Shown one piece after another: positions 34,147 through 43,607 of a stretch of 64,000 bases of DNA. The translations under genes were made by a program, and so were the position numbers. The stretch spans positions 1 through 64,000 of the forward strand of contig JAXDBS010000024.1 in the NCBI GenBank assembly GCA_034678545.1, read 5' to 3'. The notes under the pieces are model-generated. The model saw only the letters and a program-made list of their open reading frames with translations. It searched no databases and was not told the origin of the DNA. Source of the DNA: UBA5614 sp034678545. Its GTDB lineage: Bacteria; Cloacimonadota; Cloacimonadia; Cloacimonadales; Cloacimonadaceae. Position 1 is the first letter of the stretch; every line of letters starts with the position of its first letter.

Positions 34147-36492
34147 ATGAAAAACGCAAAAAACATAAATGTGAAAATCACTTTCCTGTTATTTGCAGCT
34201 TTGTGCTGTTTTTCCCTGCTGAGCGGTTTGGATTATTACGAAGTGATTGACCAGGTCAAGCTGCTGAAAGGTTTTCTGGCCTATGAAACTCAGCCTCCGG
34301 AGGGTAGCGCTGTGACCGAGGCGGACGTCCAGAACCGCAAGGCTGAGATCAGGAACGAGATAAACGCCCTGCTGGCCAGCACCCGGAAAACTTATTCCAC
34401 CCGCAACCTCACCATGGTCAGGTATATCTACGCCAAAGGGACAGCGGAAGTCAAGAATGAGGATTTGGGTAACACCCTGTTCATCCAGATGACCGAACAG
34501 CAGTATGACACTGTGAGCCGCAATACGGGAAATTATCACCTGGAAGCTGTCAAGGAACTGAATTACGACCTGGAATGGTTTTATTACAACTGGGTCCTGA
34601 AAGGCAGCACCACCATATATCATGAAGAGGAACCGGAACCGGTGGAAAACATCCCCAGCACCGAAGAGCTGGAGACCAATCCGGAAGCCAGGGCCGAGAT
34701 CAGCGAGTACCACATCTCCAAAGACAACGAAGCGCAGGAAGCCATCCAAAGCTTTGAGGATGCGGATTACGAGGAGTCGCTGGAGTATTTCGAAACAGCG
34801 GTCGAGGCGACGGACAATCCGCAGCCTGAATACTTATACTGGATCGGGTTAAACTACCTGGCGGAAGGGATCCCGGACGCCGCTCTGATGTGGTTCCAAA
34901 AATACCTGGACAGCGGCAATCAGCTCTACGTGGCGGAAGCTGCCAGGTATGTACTTATCCTGACGGAGCAGAAAAACGTGTTCAGTCAAAGCTCGGTAAA
35001 TGAATTTCCCGTGTATCTCGCCACCCCCTATGGAGAAACGCATTTTGTGATCAGCCCGGACGGGGAGCAGCTCTACTTCAGCGCCTACAGCGAGCTGAAT
35101 CCTGGGCAGACGGACATTTTTCGCTGCAACAAACTTAACAACGAATGGGATAGTCCAGTCCGCCAGAACCGGATCTCAACCGATAAGGACGAAGCCTTGT
35201 GCTCCTTTTCCATCCGCGGTAACCGGGCCTATCTGCAGGGCATGTATGAAGCCGGGAAGACCGATTTTGACATCTATTACAGCGACTTCAGGAACGACTG
35301 GCAGCCGCCTGTGAACATCGGCAACGTGAACAGCCAAGGCCAGGACATCGATCCCTACGTCTATTCCGACCTGTTCATGTTTTTCAGTTCCGACCGTCCC
35401 GGCGGGTTGGGCGGATTTGACCTATATTACAGTGTTTATGCCAACGGCGTCTGGGGCCGGCCGGTCAATCTCGGGCCCGGAGTCAATACCACAGGCAACG
35501 AGACCGCGCCATTCCTTGACTGGGACGGCAAGACCCTGTTCTTCTGCTCGGACGGGTGGACCGGCCTGGGCGGCAAAGACATCTACAAGCTGGTCATCCT
35601 AGCCTCCGATTTCAGTTCCGTCTCCTGCGTGGAAAACATCGGTGTGCCGCTCAACACGCACAGGGACGACATGCGCTTTTACCATCTGAAGAATTCCAAC
35701 CAGGCCATCATCCTGAGTAACCGCAAGGCCAGCCGCGTGCCCAACATGTACAAGGCGAGCCTGGATTACGCGCCACGCGGCTATTATGTGCAAGACACGG
35801 AAGGGAAAAAATCCAGGTTGGCGGACTCGGACAATGTGTCGCCGCTGACCGGGAAGGTCCCCAGCCTGAAGGAAGAGGAGAACTTCTTCATCCTGCGCGG
35901 CAGGATCACGAATGACAAGCAAGTGCCTCTGACGGCCGACCTCAACGTGATCTATGACCTGAACGAAATCCGCTACGTCAAAACCGTGCGGTCGGGCAAA
36001 GAGGGGAATTTCCAGATCACGCTTCCCTTGTCTATCCAGTATGAACTGGAATGCAACCTTAACGGCTATCACAAATTCTTCACGCAGGTAACCCCCCGGG
36101 ATAAGGAGTCCGAACGCGCGCTGGAGATTGTCCTGGTCCCGCTGGAACTGGAAAAGACCTATATCATCCCTAACATCCAGTTTGAATTTGACAGCGCCAA
36201 ACTGGTTGGCAATTCCTTCACCATCCTGAACGAGGTGGCGCAGACCCTGCTGAGTAATCCGCAGATTAGGGTGGAGATCTCGGGCCACACATGCAACACG
36301 GGAACCGATGCTTATAACATGAAGCTTTCCCGCAACCGGGCTGAGTCCGTGGTAAATTATCTAAGCTCACGGGGCGTGGCTGCCGACCGCATGATCTATC
36401 AGGGCTACGGCCCCTCGCGGCCGCTGACTGATAATTCCACCGAAGAATTGAAAGAGAAAAACCGGCGGGTGGAGATCAAGGTGATCGAGTAA
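34147..36492 (+). CDS. PorE-like TPR/beta-propeller/OmpA protein
   Basis: 781 residues. A signal peptide (to about 27) is followed by a TPR-type stretch (~195-255, DADYEESLEYFETAVEA) and a PD40/WD40-like propeller (~265-520, VISPDGEQLYFSAY and FFSSDRPGGLGGFDLYYS). A carboxypeptidase-regulatory-like domain (FILRGRITNDKQVPL) and a C-terminal OmpA peptidoglycan-binding domain (IQFEFDSAKLVGNS, ISGHTCNTGTDAYNMKLS) complete it. This domain order is that of PorE, which ties type IX secretion machinery to peptidoglycan. A structural or secretion role is inferred from architecture; other OmpA/PD40 proteins exist. Confidence 0.82.
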   Translation: MKNAKNINVKITFLLFAALCCFSLLSGLDYYEVIDQVKLLKGFLAYETQPPEGSAVTEADVQNRKAEIRNEINALLASTRKTYSTRNLTMVRYIYAKGTAEVKNEDLGNTLFIQMTEQQYDTVSRNTGNYHLEAVKELNYDLEWFYYNWVLKGSTTIYHEEEPEPVENIPSTEELETNPEARAEISEYHISKDNEAQEAIQSFEDADYEESLEYFETAVEATDNPQPEYLYWIGLNYLAEGIPDAALMWFQKYLDSGNQLYVAEAARYVLILTEQKNVFSQSSVNEFPVYLATPYGETHFVISPDGEQLYFSAYSELNPGQTDIFRCNKLNNEWDSPVRQNRISTDKDEALCSFSIRGNRAYLQGMYEAGKTDFDIYYSDFRNDWQPPVNIGNVNSQGQDIDPYVYSDLFMFFSSDRPGGLGGFDLYYSVYANGVWGRPVNLGPGVNTTGNETAPFLDWDGKTLFFCSDGWTGLGGKDIYKLVILASDFSSVSCVENIGVPLNTHRDDMRFYHLKNSNQAIILSNRKASRVPNMYKASLDYAPRGYYVQDTEGKKSRLADSDNVSPLTGKVPSLKEEENFFILRGRITNDKQVPLTADLNVIYDLNEIRYVKTVRSGKEGNFQITLPLSIQYELECNLNGYHKFFTQVTPRDKESERALEIVLVPLELEKTYIIPNIQFEFDSAKLVGNSFTILNEVAQTLLSNPQIRVEISGHTCNTGTDAYNMKLSRNRAESVVNYLSSRGVAADRMIYQGYGPSRPLTDNSTEELKEKNRRVEIKVIE

Positions 36493-36513
36493 GTCTCATT
36501 CACGGAAGAAAAG

Positions 36514-38724
36514 ATGAAAATAACCATATTGCTGATCGCTCTGTGGGCAATCCAGGCCGCATTGGCACAGCCCTGGGAGGCGGACAACAGCGTCTTCAAT
36601 CCCAGCGGCATACCGAGCCTGACCTTTTCGCAGCCCCGCTTTGCCGATCTGGACGGGGACGGGGACGAGGATTTCCTCCTGGGGAACTCCAACAGCGCTC
36701 CCCTGTTCGTGGAAAACACCGGAAGCGCAGCTGTGCCACACTTTGTGGTCGGAGCTGATCTCTGCGGCGGGATCTCAGAACTGGATGCGGAAGTGGGCGT
36801 CTGTGCCGATCTGGATAACGACGGCGACCTTGACTTGGTGACCGGAGGTTTCACCGGCTTGCACCTGTTCCTGAATACAGGCTCTGCTACGTCGCCTGTT
36901 TTTTTCATAGCGGCAGGTTATTTTTCCGGAGTGGCGGCAGGCAGCTTTCCCGTTCCGGACCTGGCTGACGTGGACAACGACGGCGATTTGGATCTGGTGG
37001 TCGGTTTCAGTGAAGATGGCAGCGTGAAGCTTTATTTTAACATCGGCACGCCATCCGGAGGCCAGTTCAGTGAATCCTCTTCGCTGTTCATAGGCGATGT
37101 GGGCCTGTATGCCTATCCCGTGTTCTGCGACCTGGACTCAGACGGCGATCAGGACATCCTGGCCGGACGCGACGCGCAGGGCTTTGTCTATTACCAGAAC
37201 AATGGAACCCCTACGTCCGGAGACTGGCAACCAAATTCAACTCTTTTTGCCGGAACGGGCAGCTCAACTTACTGGAATTCCCCCGACCTGGCTGACCTGA
37301 ACAACGACGGGATGTATGACCTGGTTTATGGAACCGCTTCCGGCCCGCTGCAATACTACGTGAATGCCGGAACTGCCGCCAGCCCCGTCTGGCAGGCCAA
37401 TGCAAGCCTGTTCGGAGGAGTCCTGGACGTCGGGGGCGCCAGTTCTCCTGTTTTTTATGACTTTGACGGGGATGGCGACCTCGACCTGATCAGCGGCAGC
37501 CAGCTGGGCAACATCAAATACTATGAGAACACGGGCAATCTGCATGCGCCCGCCTGGGCGGAAAACAGCGCTTTTTTCGCCAGCATCGACCATTCCATCT
37601 ACGCTGCCGTGGCCATTGGGGACGTGAATGGTGACAACCTGCCCGACGCCATCATCGGCGACCTGAACGGCGGCCTCTTCTTCCACAGAAACACCGGGAT
37701 TGGTTTCGCGGAAGAGACAGGCGTGCTGCCCACAGTTGCTCTGGGAGGCTGGTCCGTACCCCGGCTGCTGGACATGGACGGGGACGGGGATTTGGACCTG
37801 GCCGCCGGCAATGAAGCAGGCAACCTCCGCTACTATGAAAACCAGGGCACTGCCACGGTTCCGAACTGGGTGGAAATCACAAGCTATTTCGGAACCATAG
37901 ACATCGGCAGCAACTGCGTTCCCGCCTTCGGCGACGTGGATGGCGACGGCGACTGGGATTTCGTGGCGGGAGACATGTGGGGAGACCTGCACTGCTTCCT
38001 GAAACAGCATGCCGACTGGGTGGCCAACACGACTTACTTTAGCAGCCTCGGCGGAGACCAGAACGCCGCTCCCGCCCTGGCTGACCTGGATGAGGACGGC
38101 GACCTGGACCTGGTCCTGGGCGATTACGACGGCACGTTCAGGTACTTCCGGAACCTGGTCTATTCAGGCGCTGCGCTCAATCCGCCCCGGAACCTTTCCG
38201 CCGGGATCACAGATGTCGTGCTGCTGACCTGGGAAGCTCCCGAAACCGGCAGCACTTCGCCCTTCGAGCATTACAACGTCTATCTGGACGGAGCCCCGGC
38301 AGGTTCCACCCATGAACTGTCCTGGATCCTCGGCGGCCTGGCCCCGGGAGAAACTTATACAGTGTTCGTGACGGCGGAATACATTGCCGGAGAGTCGCTG
38401 CCCGCCGCGCTCGAGATCACTTTCACCGCAAACGAGGATTTGGTGCAGGCTCCGCTCCTGCTGCAGAACAGGCCCAATCCGTTCAAAACCGCGACCACCA
38501 TCCAGTTTGGCCTGGATAGACCTGAAGCAATCCGATTGGATATCTTCGATCTGAAAGGCAGGCTGATCAGGACCCTGGTCAGGGAAACCAAATCCGCCGG
38601 CAATTTCTTCGTCGCCTGGAACGGAAAGGACGAACAGGACAAAAACGTCCCGACGGGGGTTTATCTCTACCGCTTGAGCGCCGGAACCCGTTCCGCGGTC
38701 AGAAAGATGATCCTGATCAGGTAA
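36514..38724 (+). CDS. Secreted FG-GAP/VCBS repeat protein with Fn3 and C-terminal type-A-like sorting domain
   Basis: 736 residues. A signal peptide (MKITILLIALWAIQAALA) precedes about ten repeats with Asp-rich calcium-binding-like loops (DLDGDGDEDFLLG, DLDNDGDLDLVTG, DVDNDGDLDLVVG), typical of an FG-GAP beta-propeller (to ~545). Next is an Fn3 domain (VVLLTWEAPETGS), then a sorting/FlgD-like domain with NRPNPF, DIFDLKGRLIRTLV and GVYLYRL. It is probably exported and surface-attached or released. It lies 21 bases after the PorE-like gene, in the same run. Confidence 0.88.
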   Translation: MKITILLIALWAIQAALAQPWEADNSVFNPSGIPSLTFSQPRFADLDGDGDEDFLLGNSNSAPLFVENTGSAAVPHFVVGADLCGGISELDAEVGVCADLDNDGDLDLVTGGFTGLHLFLNTGSATSPVFFIAAGYFSGVAAGSFPVPDLADVDNDGDLDLVVGFSEDGSVKLYFNIGTPSGGQFSESSSLFIGDVGLYAYPVFCDLDSDGDQDILAGRDAQGFVYYQNNGTPTSGDWQPNSTLFAGTGSSTYWNSPDLADLNNDGMYDLVYGTASGPLQYYVNAGTAASPVWQANASLFGGVLDVGGASSPVFYDFDGDGDLDLISGSQLGNIKYYENTGNLHAPAWAENSAFFASIDHSIYAAVAIGDVNGDNLPDAIIGDLNGGLFFHRNTGIGFAEETGVLPTVALGGWSVPRLLDMDGDGDLDLAAGNEAGNLRYYENQGTATVPNWVEITSYFGTIDIGSNCVPAFGDVDGDGDWDFVAGDMWGDLHCFLKQHADWVANTTYFSSLGGDQNAAPALADLDEDGDLDLVLGDYDGTFRYFRNLVYSGAALNPPRNLSAGITDVVLLTWEAPETGSTSPFEHYNVYLDGAPAGSTHELSWILGGLAPGETYTVFVTAEYIAGESLPAALEITFTANEDLVQAPLLLQNRPNPFKTATTIQFGLDRPEAIRLDIFDLKGRLIRTLVRETKSAGNFFVAWNGKDEQDKNVPTGVYLYRLSAGTRSAVRKMILIR

Positions 38725-38783
38725 GGCGGCATCCCGCAATCCGGACTGAAAGGCAGGTTTTTCCCGCCTTGCCTTCCCCTTTG

Positions 38784-38859
38784 ACCACAAATCTCAGATA
38801 AGTCATATATCACCCCCTGATAACCGCAGAAATGGCTTTATCTGAGGGTAATCTGTGGT
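38784..38859 (+). promoter_or_regulatory. Long inverted repeat upstream of lepB
   Basis: ACCACA (38784-38789) and CTCAGATAA (38793-38801) pair with TTATCTGAG (38838-38846) and TGTGGT (38854-38859), giving nested 9- and 6-base-pair helices around a 36-base loop. There is no T-tract, so it is not a standard terminator. It could be an RNA structure in the leader of the lepB operon or a small repeat element. Confidence 0.45.
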
Positions 38860-38987
38860 TAGTTTGTAATTAAGGGGCAAAGGGTGAGATAAGGATAAAC
38901 GCTATGAATTGCTTGACACAAACCGCTATTTTCAGGGCAGGTACAAAAAAAAGAAGCTGGAAAATCAAGGACGCAGGAAACGCATTT

Positions 38988-39848
38988 ATGGCAAAAAACA
39001 AGATCAGACAAACGCAGGATCAGAGCCTGACCAAGACTCCGCTGCCGCATAAGTTCCGCAAGAAAAAACCCGTCGTTCAGGACTGGGTGGAAGCCATTCT
39101 GTTCGCTTTTGTGGTGGCAATGATCATCCGCAACTATACATTCCAGAATTTTGTGATCCCTTCTTCCTCCATGGAAAAAACCCTGCTGATCGGGGACTAC
39201 CTGGTCGCCAACAAGGTCAAGTATTTCTTTGCTGATCCCAAACGCGAGGACATAGTCACCTTCCGTTATCCCAAGATCGAGAAAGGCACGCCGGAAGGCA
39301 GCCCGGAGCAGTTCATCCGGATCTTCCACCCCATCTATATCAACAAGGAATTCACCTTTAAGAAAGATCCCATGACCTTCCTGCACGTCACCTATTACGC
39401 GCGCAAAAACATCGTGAAAAGGGTGATCGGCATGCCGGGCGACACGCTCGAAGTGCGCGACAAGGAAGTGTATGTAAACGGGCAGCTGTTCAAACAGGGG
39501 TATGAATGTTATGGCGAACCCTTCCCCTATGATAATCCGCGGGAGATAGCCAACCGCACAATCCCGCAAGACATGTGGATGCCGGGCATGACATATTGGA
39601 AAGACTATCCCGGCTCCGCCACCTGGAACCGGGACTGGTTTGGGCCGGTGGTGGTGCCGCAGGGCAAGTATTTCGTCATGGGCGACAACCGCGACGTCAG
39701 TGAGGACAGCCGCTACTGGGGTTTCCTGGACAGGAATGACATCACAGGCACGCCCTGGGCCATCTTCTTCTCCAAGGGCAAGGAATACAACCAGATCTAT
39801 GACACGCCCCACATCAGATGGGACCGGATGTTCAGAAGGATCAGATAA
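38988..39848 (+). CDS. lepB: Signal peptidase I
   Basis: 286 residues from the ATG at 38988, with AGGA nine bases upstream; an ATG at 38904 in frame also has a possible site and would add 28 residues. A basic N-terminus leads into one membrane helix (AILFAFVVAMIIRNY). The catalytic dyad is Ser61 in IPSSSMEKTLLIGD and Lys144 in NIVKRVIGMPGD, with the family box MGDNRDVSEDSRYWGF. It cleaves signal peptides at the outer face of the inner membrane, which fits the many secreted proteins nearby. It heads a nine-gene run. Confidence 0.93.
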   Translation: MAKNKIRQTQDQSLTKTPLPHKFRKKKPVVQDWVEAILFAFVVAMIIRNYTFQNFVIPSSSMEKTLLIGDYLVANKVKYFFADPKREDIVTFRYPKIEKGTPEGSPEQFIRIFHPIYINKEFTFKKDPMTFLHVTYYARKNIVKRVIGMPGDTLEVRDKEVYVNGQLFKQGYECYGEPFPYDNPREIANRTIPQDMWMPGMTYWKDYPGSATWNRDWFGPVVVPQGKYFVMGDNRDVSEDSRYWGFLDRNDITGTPWAIFFSKGKEYNQIYDTPHIRWDRMFRRIR

Positions 39849-39927
39849 TCAAGTTCGGCGACGGCACCAAATTCCATCTGCCCGACAAAGGGATTGGAAC
39901 GGCTGCCGGTTTCCGGGAGAAGCTGTT

Positions 39928-41028
39928 TTGACCACCAGTGTTTACATTCACGTCCCGTTTTGCCTTACCAAGTGCGGGTATTGCGACTTCTTTTCGGTCG
40001 CTTATACCCAGGCGGCCCTGAGCGCTTTTGTCGGCACTCTGTTGCGGGAACTGGAGCTGTTTAAACAAAGGTATGATTTCGAAGCGGAGACAGTCTATTT
40101 CGGAGGCGGGACACCTTCCCTGCTCACTCCCAATCAGATCAATTCCCTGCTCAACCTGATCGGTCCGCCGCCGCAGGCGGAGATCACGCTGGAAACAAAT
40201 CCGGTCCAGGTAACGCCGGACTGGGTGGAGGGCATCGCCACCACCAGGGTCAATCGGATCAGCCTGGGAGTCCAGTCCCTGCAGGACGCGAACCTGCAGA
40301 TGTTGGGCCGCAAACACAAGGCGGATTCCATACCGGGCAGGGTGAAACAACTGCGGGAGGCCGGACTCGGCAGCATATCCCTGGACTTGCTGTACGGCCT
40401 GCCCAGTTATGGGAATTACAATCTTCAGGACGAAGTGGATGCCTTTCTCGAACTGGATCCGGACCACCTTTCCGCCTATCTGCTAAATATTGAAGACAAT
40501 GTCACCTTCAGGCACTGGCGGGAACTGCTGCCCGATGACCAGACAGCCCGCAGTCAATACGAACTGATCTGCGACACGCTGGAACAGGCGGGTCTGCAGC
40601 AGTATGAGATATCCAATTTCGCCAGGCCGGGCCAGGCCAGCCGCCACAATCTGCGCTACTGGCTGGGTGAAGAATATGTCGGGGCCGGTGCCGGCGCTTC
40701 AGGATTAATTGGCAGGCAAAGGTACAAAAGGCCGGAAGACCTGCGGCTTTGGCAGTATTCCGTGGAGCGGGGCGACCTTCTCTATCAGAAGGAAAGCGAA
40801 ACCAAAGCTCAGCAGAAGGCGGATTTCATCATCATGCAACTGCGGCTGGTCCGCGGTTTGGAACTGAATGCATACAGGGAACGCTTCGGCTCGGATTTTA
40901 TCACTGATCATCAGGAAACGATAGACCGTTTCTTAGCTTCCGGGCACCTGGAAAGAAGCGGGGACCACATCCGCCTGACTCCTCAAGCACGCTTTTTGTC
41001 CAATCGCATCCTGCAGGAATTTGTCTGA
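39928..41028 (+). CDS. hemW: Radical SAM protein HemW-like (coproporphyrinogen oxidase-related)
   Basis: 366 residues from a TTG start at 39928, chosen because GGGAG lies eight bases upstream and SVYIHVPFC follows directly, as in the family; no in-frame ATG is close by. The radical SAM cysteines are Cys12, Cys16 and Cys19 (CLTKCGYCDF). VYFGGGTPSLL, ISLGVQSLQDANLQMLGRKH and SLDLLYGLP are typical. HemW proteins bind SAM and an iron-sulfur cluster and have been linked to haem insertion rather than to the HemN oxidase reaction. It precedes cca by seven bases. Confidence 0.9.
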   Translation: MTTSVYIHVPFCLTKCGYCDFFSVAYTQAALSAFVGTLLRELELFKQRYDFEAETVYFGGGTPSLLTPNQINSLLNLIGPPPQAEITLETNPVQVTPDWVEGIATTRVNRISLGVQSLQDANLQMLGRKHKADSIPGRVKQLREAGLGSISLDLLYGLPSYGNYNLQDEVDAFLELDPDHLSAYLLNIEDNVTFRHWRELLPDDQTARSQYELICDTLEQAGLQQYEISNFARPGQASRHNLRYWLGEEYVGAGAGASGLIGRQRYKRPEDLRLWQYSVERGDLLYQKESETKAQQKADFIIMQLRLVRGLELNAYRERFGSDFITDHQETIDRFLASGHLERSGDHIRLTPQARFLSNRILQEFV

Positions 41029-41035
41029 GCTAATT

Positions 41036-42349
41036 ATGCTGAAAGAAATACGCAATCTGATTGCCGATGCGATCCGGGGCACGGAATTCGAAAGCAAAAC
41101 ATGGCTGGCCGGAGGCTGCGTGCGGGATGAACTGCTGGGAAAAAAGACCAATGACATAGACATTGCGGTGGAACTTCCGGATGGCGGAACACGGCTGGCG
41201 GAGTATTTGCACGAGCGTGGCGTTGCCTCCCAGCCGGTCGTCTACAGGCAGTTCGGAACAGCGTTGGTCAGCATTGCCGGCAATAAGGTCGAGTTCGTGA
41301 TGACCCGCCGGGAAAGTTACCGGAGCCGCTGCCGCAAGCCGGATGTCCAATTTGGCAGCCTGGAAGAAGACGTTTTAAGGCGTGATTTTACTATTAACTC
41401 ATTGATCATGAATGTAGCGGACGGAAAGATTGCTGATCTGAGCGGCCTGGGTAAAGCGGACCTGAAAGCCAAACTGGTCAGGTCCACATCCGATCCGGCC
41501 GTGATCTTCCGCGAGGACCCGTTGCGCCTGCTGAGGGCGGTCCGTTTTGCCGCACAGCTGAAATTCGGGATCGAAACTAAAACCTGGAGACAGATCAGGC
41601 AACACGTCCAGGCAATAAAACATGTTTCGCGGGAACGGTCGGCAGATGAGATCATGAAAATTATGGCCCTGCCGAATTTCCTGCAGGGTATCGAACTGCT
41701 GATTCGATCGGGCCTCAAGGCTGCTTTGCTGCCGGGGCTGAAATATCCTCCGGCCCTGCTTGATCCAGACCTGCTGAAATCCAAAGATGCGCAGTATACA
41801 CTGATCAAGCCAGCCATCAGCCGGCTGAGTGTCCCTGCCCGCCTGGCATTGGGCCTGTGGCTGCATGATGACATGACCAAGTATCTGCAGCTGCTGAAAC
41901 TCAGTGCCAAAACCATCAGGCATGTCACCTTGCTGGCGGAGGAGTGCAAGCGAGTCCGCAGCCTAGAGGATGGGGGCTTGTTACTCAAGCCGCAGGAATT
42001 CCGCACGGAGGCGTGGAAACTCAGAGACTGCTTTGATGAGTTTATCCTGCTTTATCCATTTACCGGCATCTTCAGCGGCCTGGGTGACTACATGTGGAAA
42101 CGGGACCTGGAGATCTGCCAATTGCTTAAACGGGCTTATAAGCAGGTCCAGGCTAACAGATTTAACTTGACAGGCCAGGACCTGATGCGGAGATTTTGCC
42201 TGAAAAGCGGCCCCCTCATTGGGGACCTGCTGTCCGAGGCTTTCCGGATATGGACGGTCAATCCCTCGTCCAGCAAGGAGGAACTGCTTGACTACCTCAG
42301 GGGGCAGCTTGCACACATGAAAAAAAGACGGGAAAGAAAAGGCAGATGA
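41036..42349 (+). CDS. cca: CCA tRNA nucleotidyltransferase/poly(A) polymerase family protein
   Basis: 437 residues from the ATG at 41036; a TTG at 41021 would overlap hemW. The nucleotidyltransferase head is visible: LAGGCVRDELLGKKTNDIDIA gives the GG and DxD motifs, with EDVLRRDFTINSL and FREDPLRLLRAVRFAAQL behind it. The family either adds CCA to tRNA 3' ends or polyadenylates RNA; sequence alone does not separate these well. The stop overlaps the next start (ATGA), so translation is coupled. Confidence 0.9.
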   Translation: MLKEIRNLIADAIRGTEFESKTWLAGGCVRDELLGKKTNDIDIAVELPDGGTRLAEYLHERGVASQPVVYRQFGTALVSIAGNKVEFVMTRRESYRSRCRKPDVQFGSLEEDVLRRDFTINSLIMNVADGKIADLSGLGKADLKAKLVRSTSDPAVIFREDPLRLLRAVRFAAQLKFGIETKTWRQIRQHVQAIKHVSRERSADEIMKIMALPNFLQGIELLIRSGLKAALLPGLKYPPALLDPDLLKSKDAQYTLIKPAISRLSVPARLALGLWLHDDMTKYLQLLKLSAKTIRHVTLLAEECKRVRSLEDGGLLLKPQEFRTEAWKLRDCFDEFILLYPFTGIFSGLGDYMWKRDLEICQLLKRAYKQVQANRFNLTGQDLMRRFCLKSGPLIGDLLSEAFRIWTVNPSSSKEELLDYLRGQLAHMKKRRERKGR

Positions 42350-43599
42350 ATAAAAGAATGTGGCTTACGATCACCCTCGCAATCCTGTGCCTTGGCCTGG
42401 GTGGAGAAATACTAATCCCGATGGACCTGACCCAGACCAATCACCTGAAGGCTTACGGGGTGGCCTTTTATGCCCTGCAGCAGCAGATGAATGTGAAGTG
42501 GCTGCTCAACTACCGGGGCGGCTCATTCATGATGAATGACGCGGTGGCGGTAGTCAACGCCTGCAATATCCGGGGCGTGAAATATGAATCCATCAGTTCC
42601 AGTGACGTTGGAGCCATCATGATGGATATCCAATCGGCCAACATGGAAGCCGTCGTCCTGGAAAAGGAACCTGCCATCGCTGTATATATACCGCCCAACG
42701 CTCTGCCCTGGGACGACGCGGTGGCCCTGGCCCTCGATTATGCCGAGATAGAGTATGACCGGATCTGGGACGAGGAAGTTCTGAACGGGAAACTTAATGA
42801 CTATGACTGGCTGCATCTTCATCATGAGGATTTCACCGGGCAGTACGGCAAGTTTTACGGTTCCTACCGCAACACAACCTGGTATCAGAATGACGTCCGC
42901 ATAAATGAAGCGATAGCTGCCAAGCTTGGATTCCAAAAGGTTTGGCAGCTCAAGCACGCGGTGGCGGAAAAGATCCGCGATTACGTGGTAAACGGAGGTT
43001 TTCTGTTTGCCATGTGCGGAGCCATTGACACGATAGACATTGCGCTGGCAGCAAAAGGTGTAGATATCTGCGACATACCTTTTGACGGGGACGGCTTGGA
43101 TCCTGGATACCAGAACAAGTTGGATTTCACACGCACCTTTGCCTTTGAGAATTTCACTTTGCGGCCCAATCCTTATGAGTATGAGTTTTCTGACCTCGAC
43201 GCCAGCGACTATGTCAGGCTCAAGGGAGCGGAAGCTGACTACTTCCAACTGTTTGATTTCTCAGCCAAGTACGATCCAGTGCCCACCATGCTGACCCAGT
43301 GCCATACAAATGTGGTCAACGGTTTTCTGGGTCAGACCACTTCGATCTTCAAGAACAGGATCAAGAAAAGCGTCATTATCCTGGCGGAAGCTCCGGACCA
43401 GAGCGATGCCAAGTACCTACACGGAAACCTCGGCAAGGGAACCTTCACTTTTTACGGCGGCCACGACCCGGAAGATTACCAGCACCGGATCGGCGATCCG
43501 GAAACCATCCTGGACCTGCATAAAAACTCGCCGGGATACAGGTTGATCCTGAACAATGTCTTGTTCCCGGCGGCCGAAAAGAAAAAACTTAAAACATAG
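42346..43599 (+). CDS. Secreted protein of the Bacteroidota-type family often labelled 'asparagine synthetase B'
   Basis: 417 residues with a signal peptide (MNKRMWLTITLAILCLGLGG), then ILIPMDLTQTNHLKAYGVAF, WLLNYRGGSF and LHHEDFTGQYGKFYG. I recognise these segments from a family widely annotated as asparagine synthetase B in Bacteroidota. It has a signal peptide instead of the N-terminal Cys2 needed by real AsnB glutaminases, and no PP-loop ATP motif, so that name is probably wrong. The segment around FLFAMCGAIDTIDIAL suggests a class-I-glutaminase-like fold. It probably acts in the periplasm or at the surface. Function unknown. Confidence 0.7.
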   Translation: MNKRMWLTITLAILCLGLGGEILIPMDLTQTNHLKAYGVAFYALQQQMNVKWLLNYRGGSFMMNDAVAVVNACNIRGVKYESISSSDVGAIMMDIQSANMEAVVLEKEPAIAVYIPPNALPWDDAVALALDYAEIEYDRIWDEEVLNGKLNDYDWLHLHHEDFTGQYGKFYGSYRNTTWYQNDVRINEAIAAKLGFQKVWQLKHAVAEKIRDYVVNGGFLFAMCGAIDTIDIALAAKGVDICDIPFDGDGLDPGYQNKLDFTRTFAFENFTLRPNPYEYEFSDLDASDYVRLKGAEADYFQLFDFSAKYDPVPTMLTQCHTNVVNGFLGQTTSIFKNRIKKSVIILAEAPDQSDAKYLHGNLGKGTFTFYGGHDPEDYQHRIGDPETILDLHKNSPGYRLILNNVLFPAAEKKKLKT

Positions 43600-43607
43600 C
43601 GGTGATT

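Noticed and set aside
39640..39927. N-terminal extension of hemW overlapping lepB
   Set aside because: The longer frame overlaps signal peptidase I; the TTG at 39928 has a good ribosome-binding site and matches the family start.
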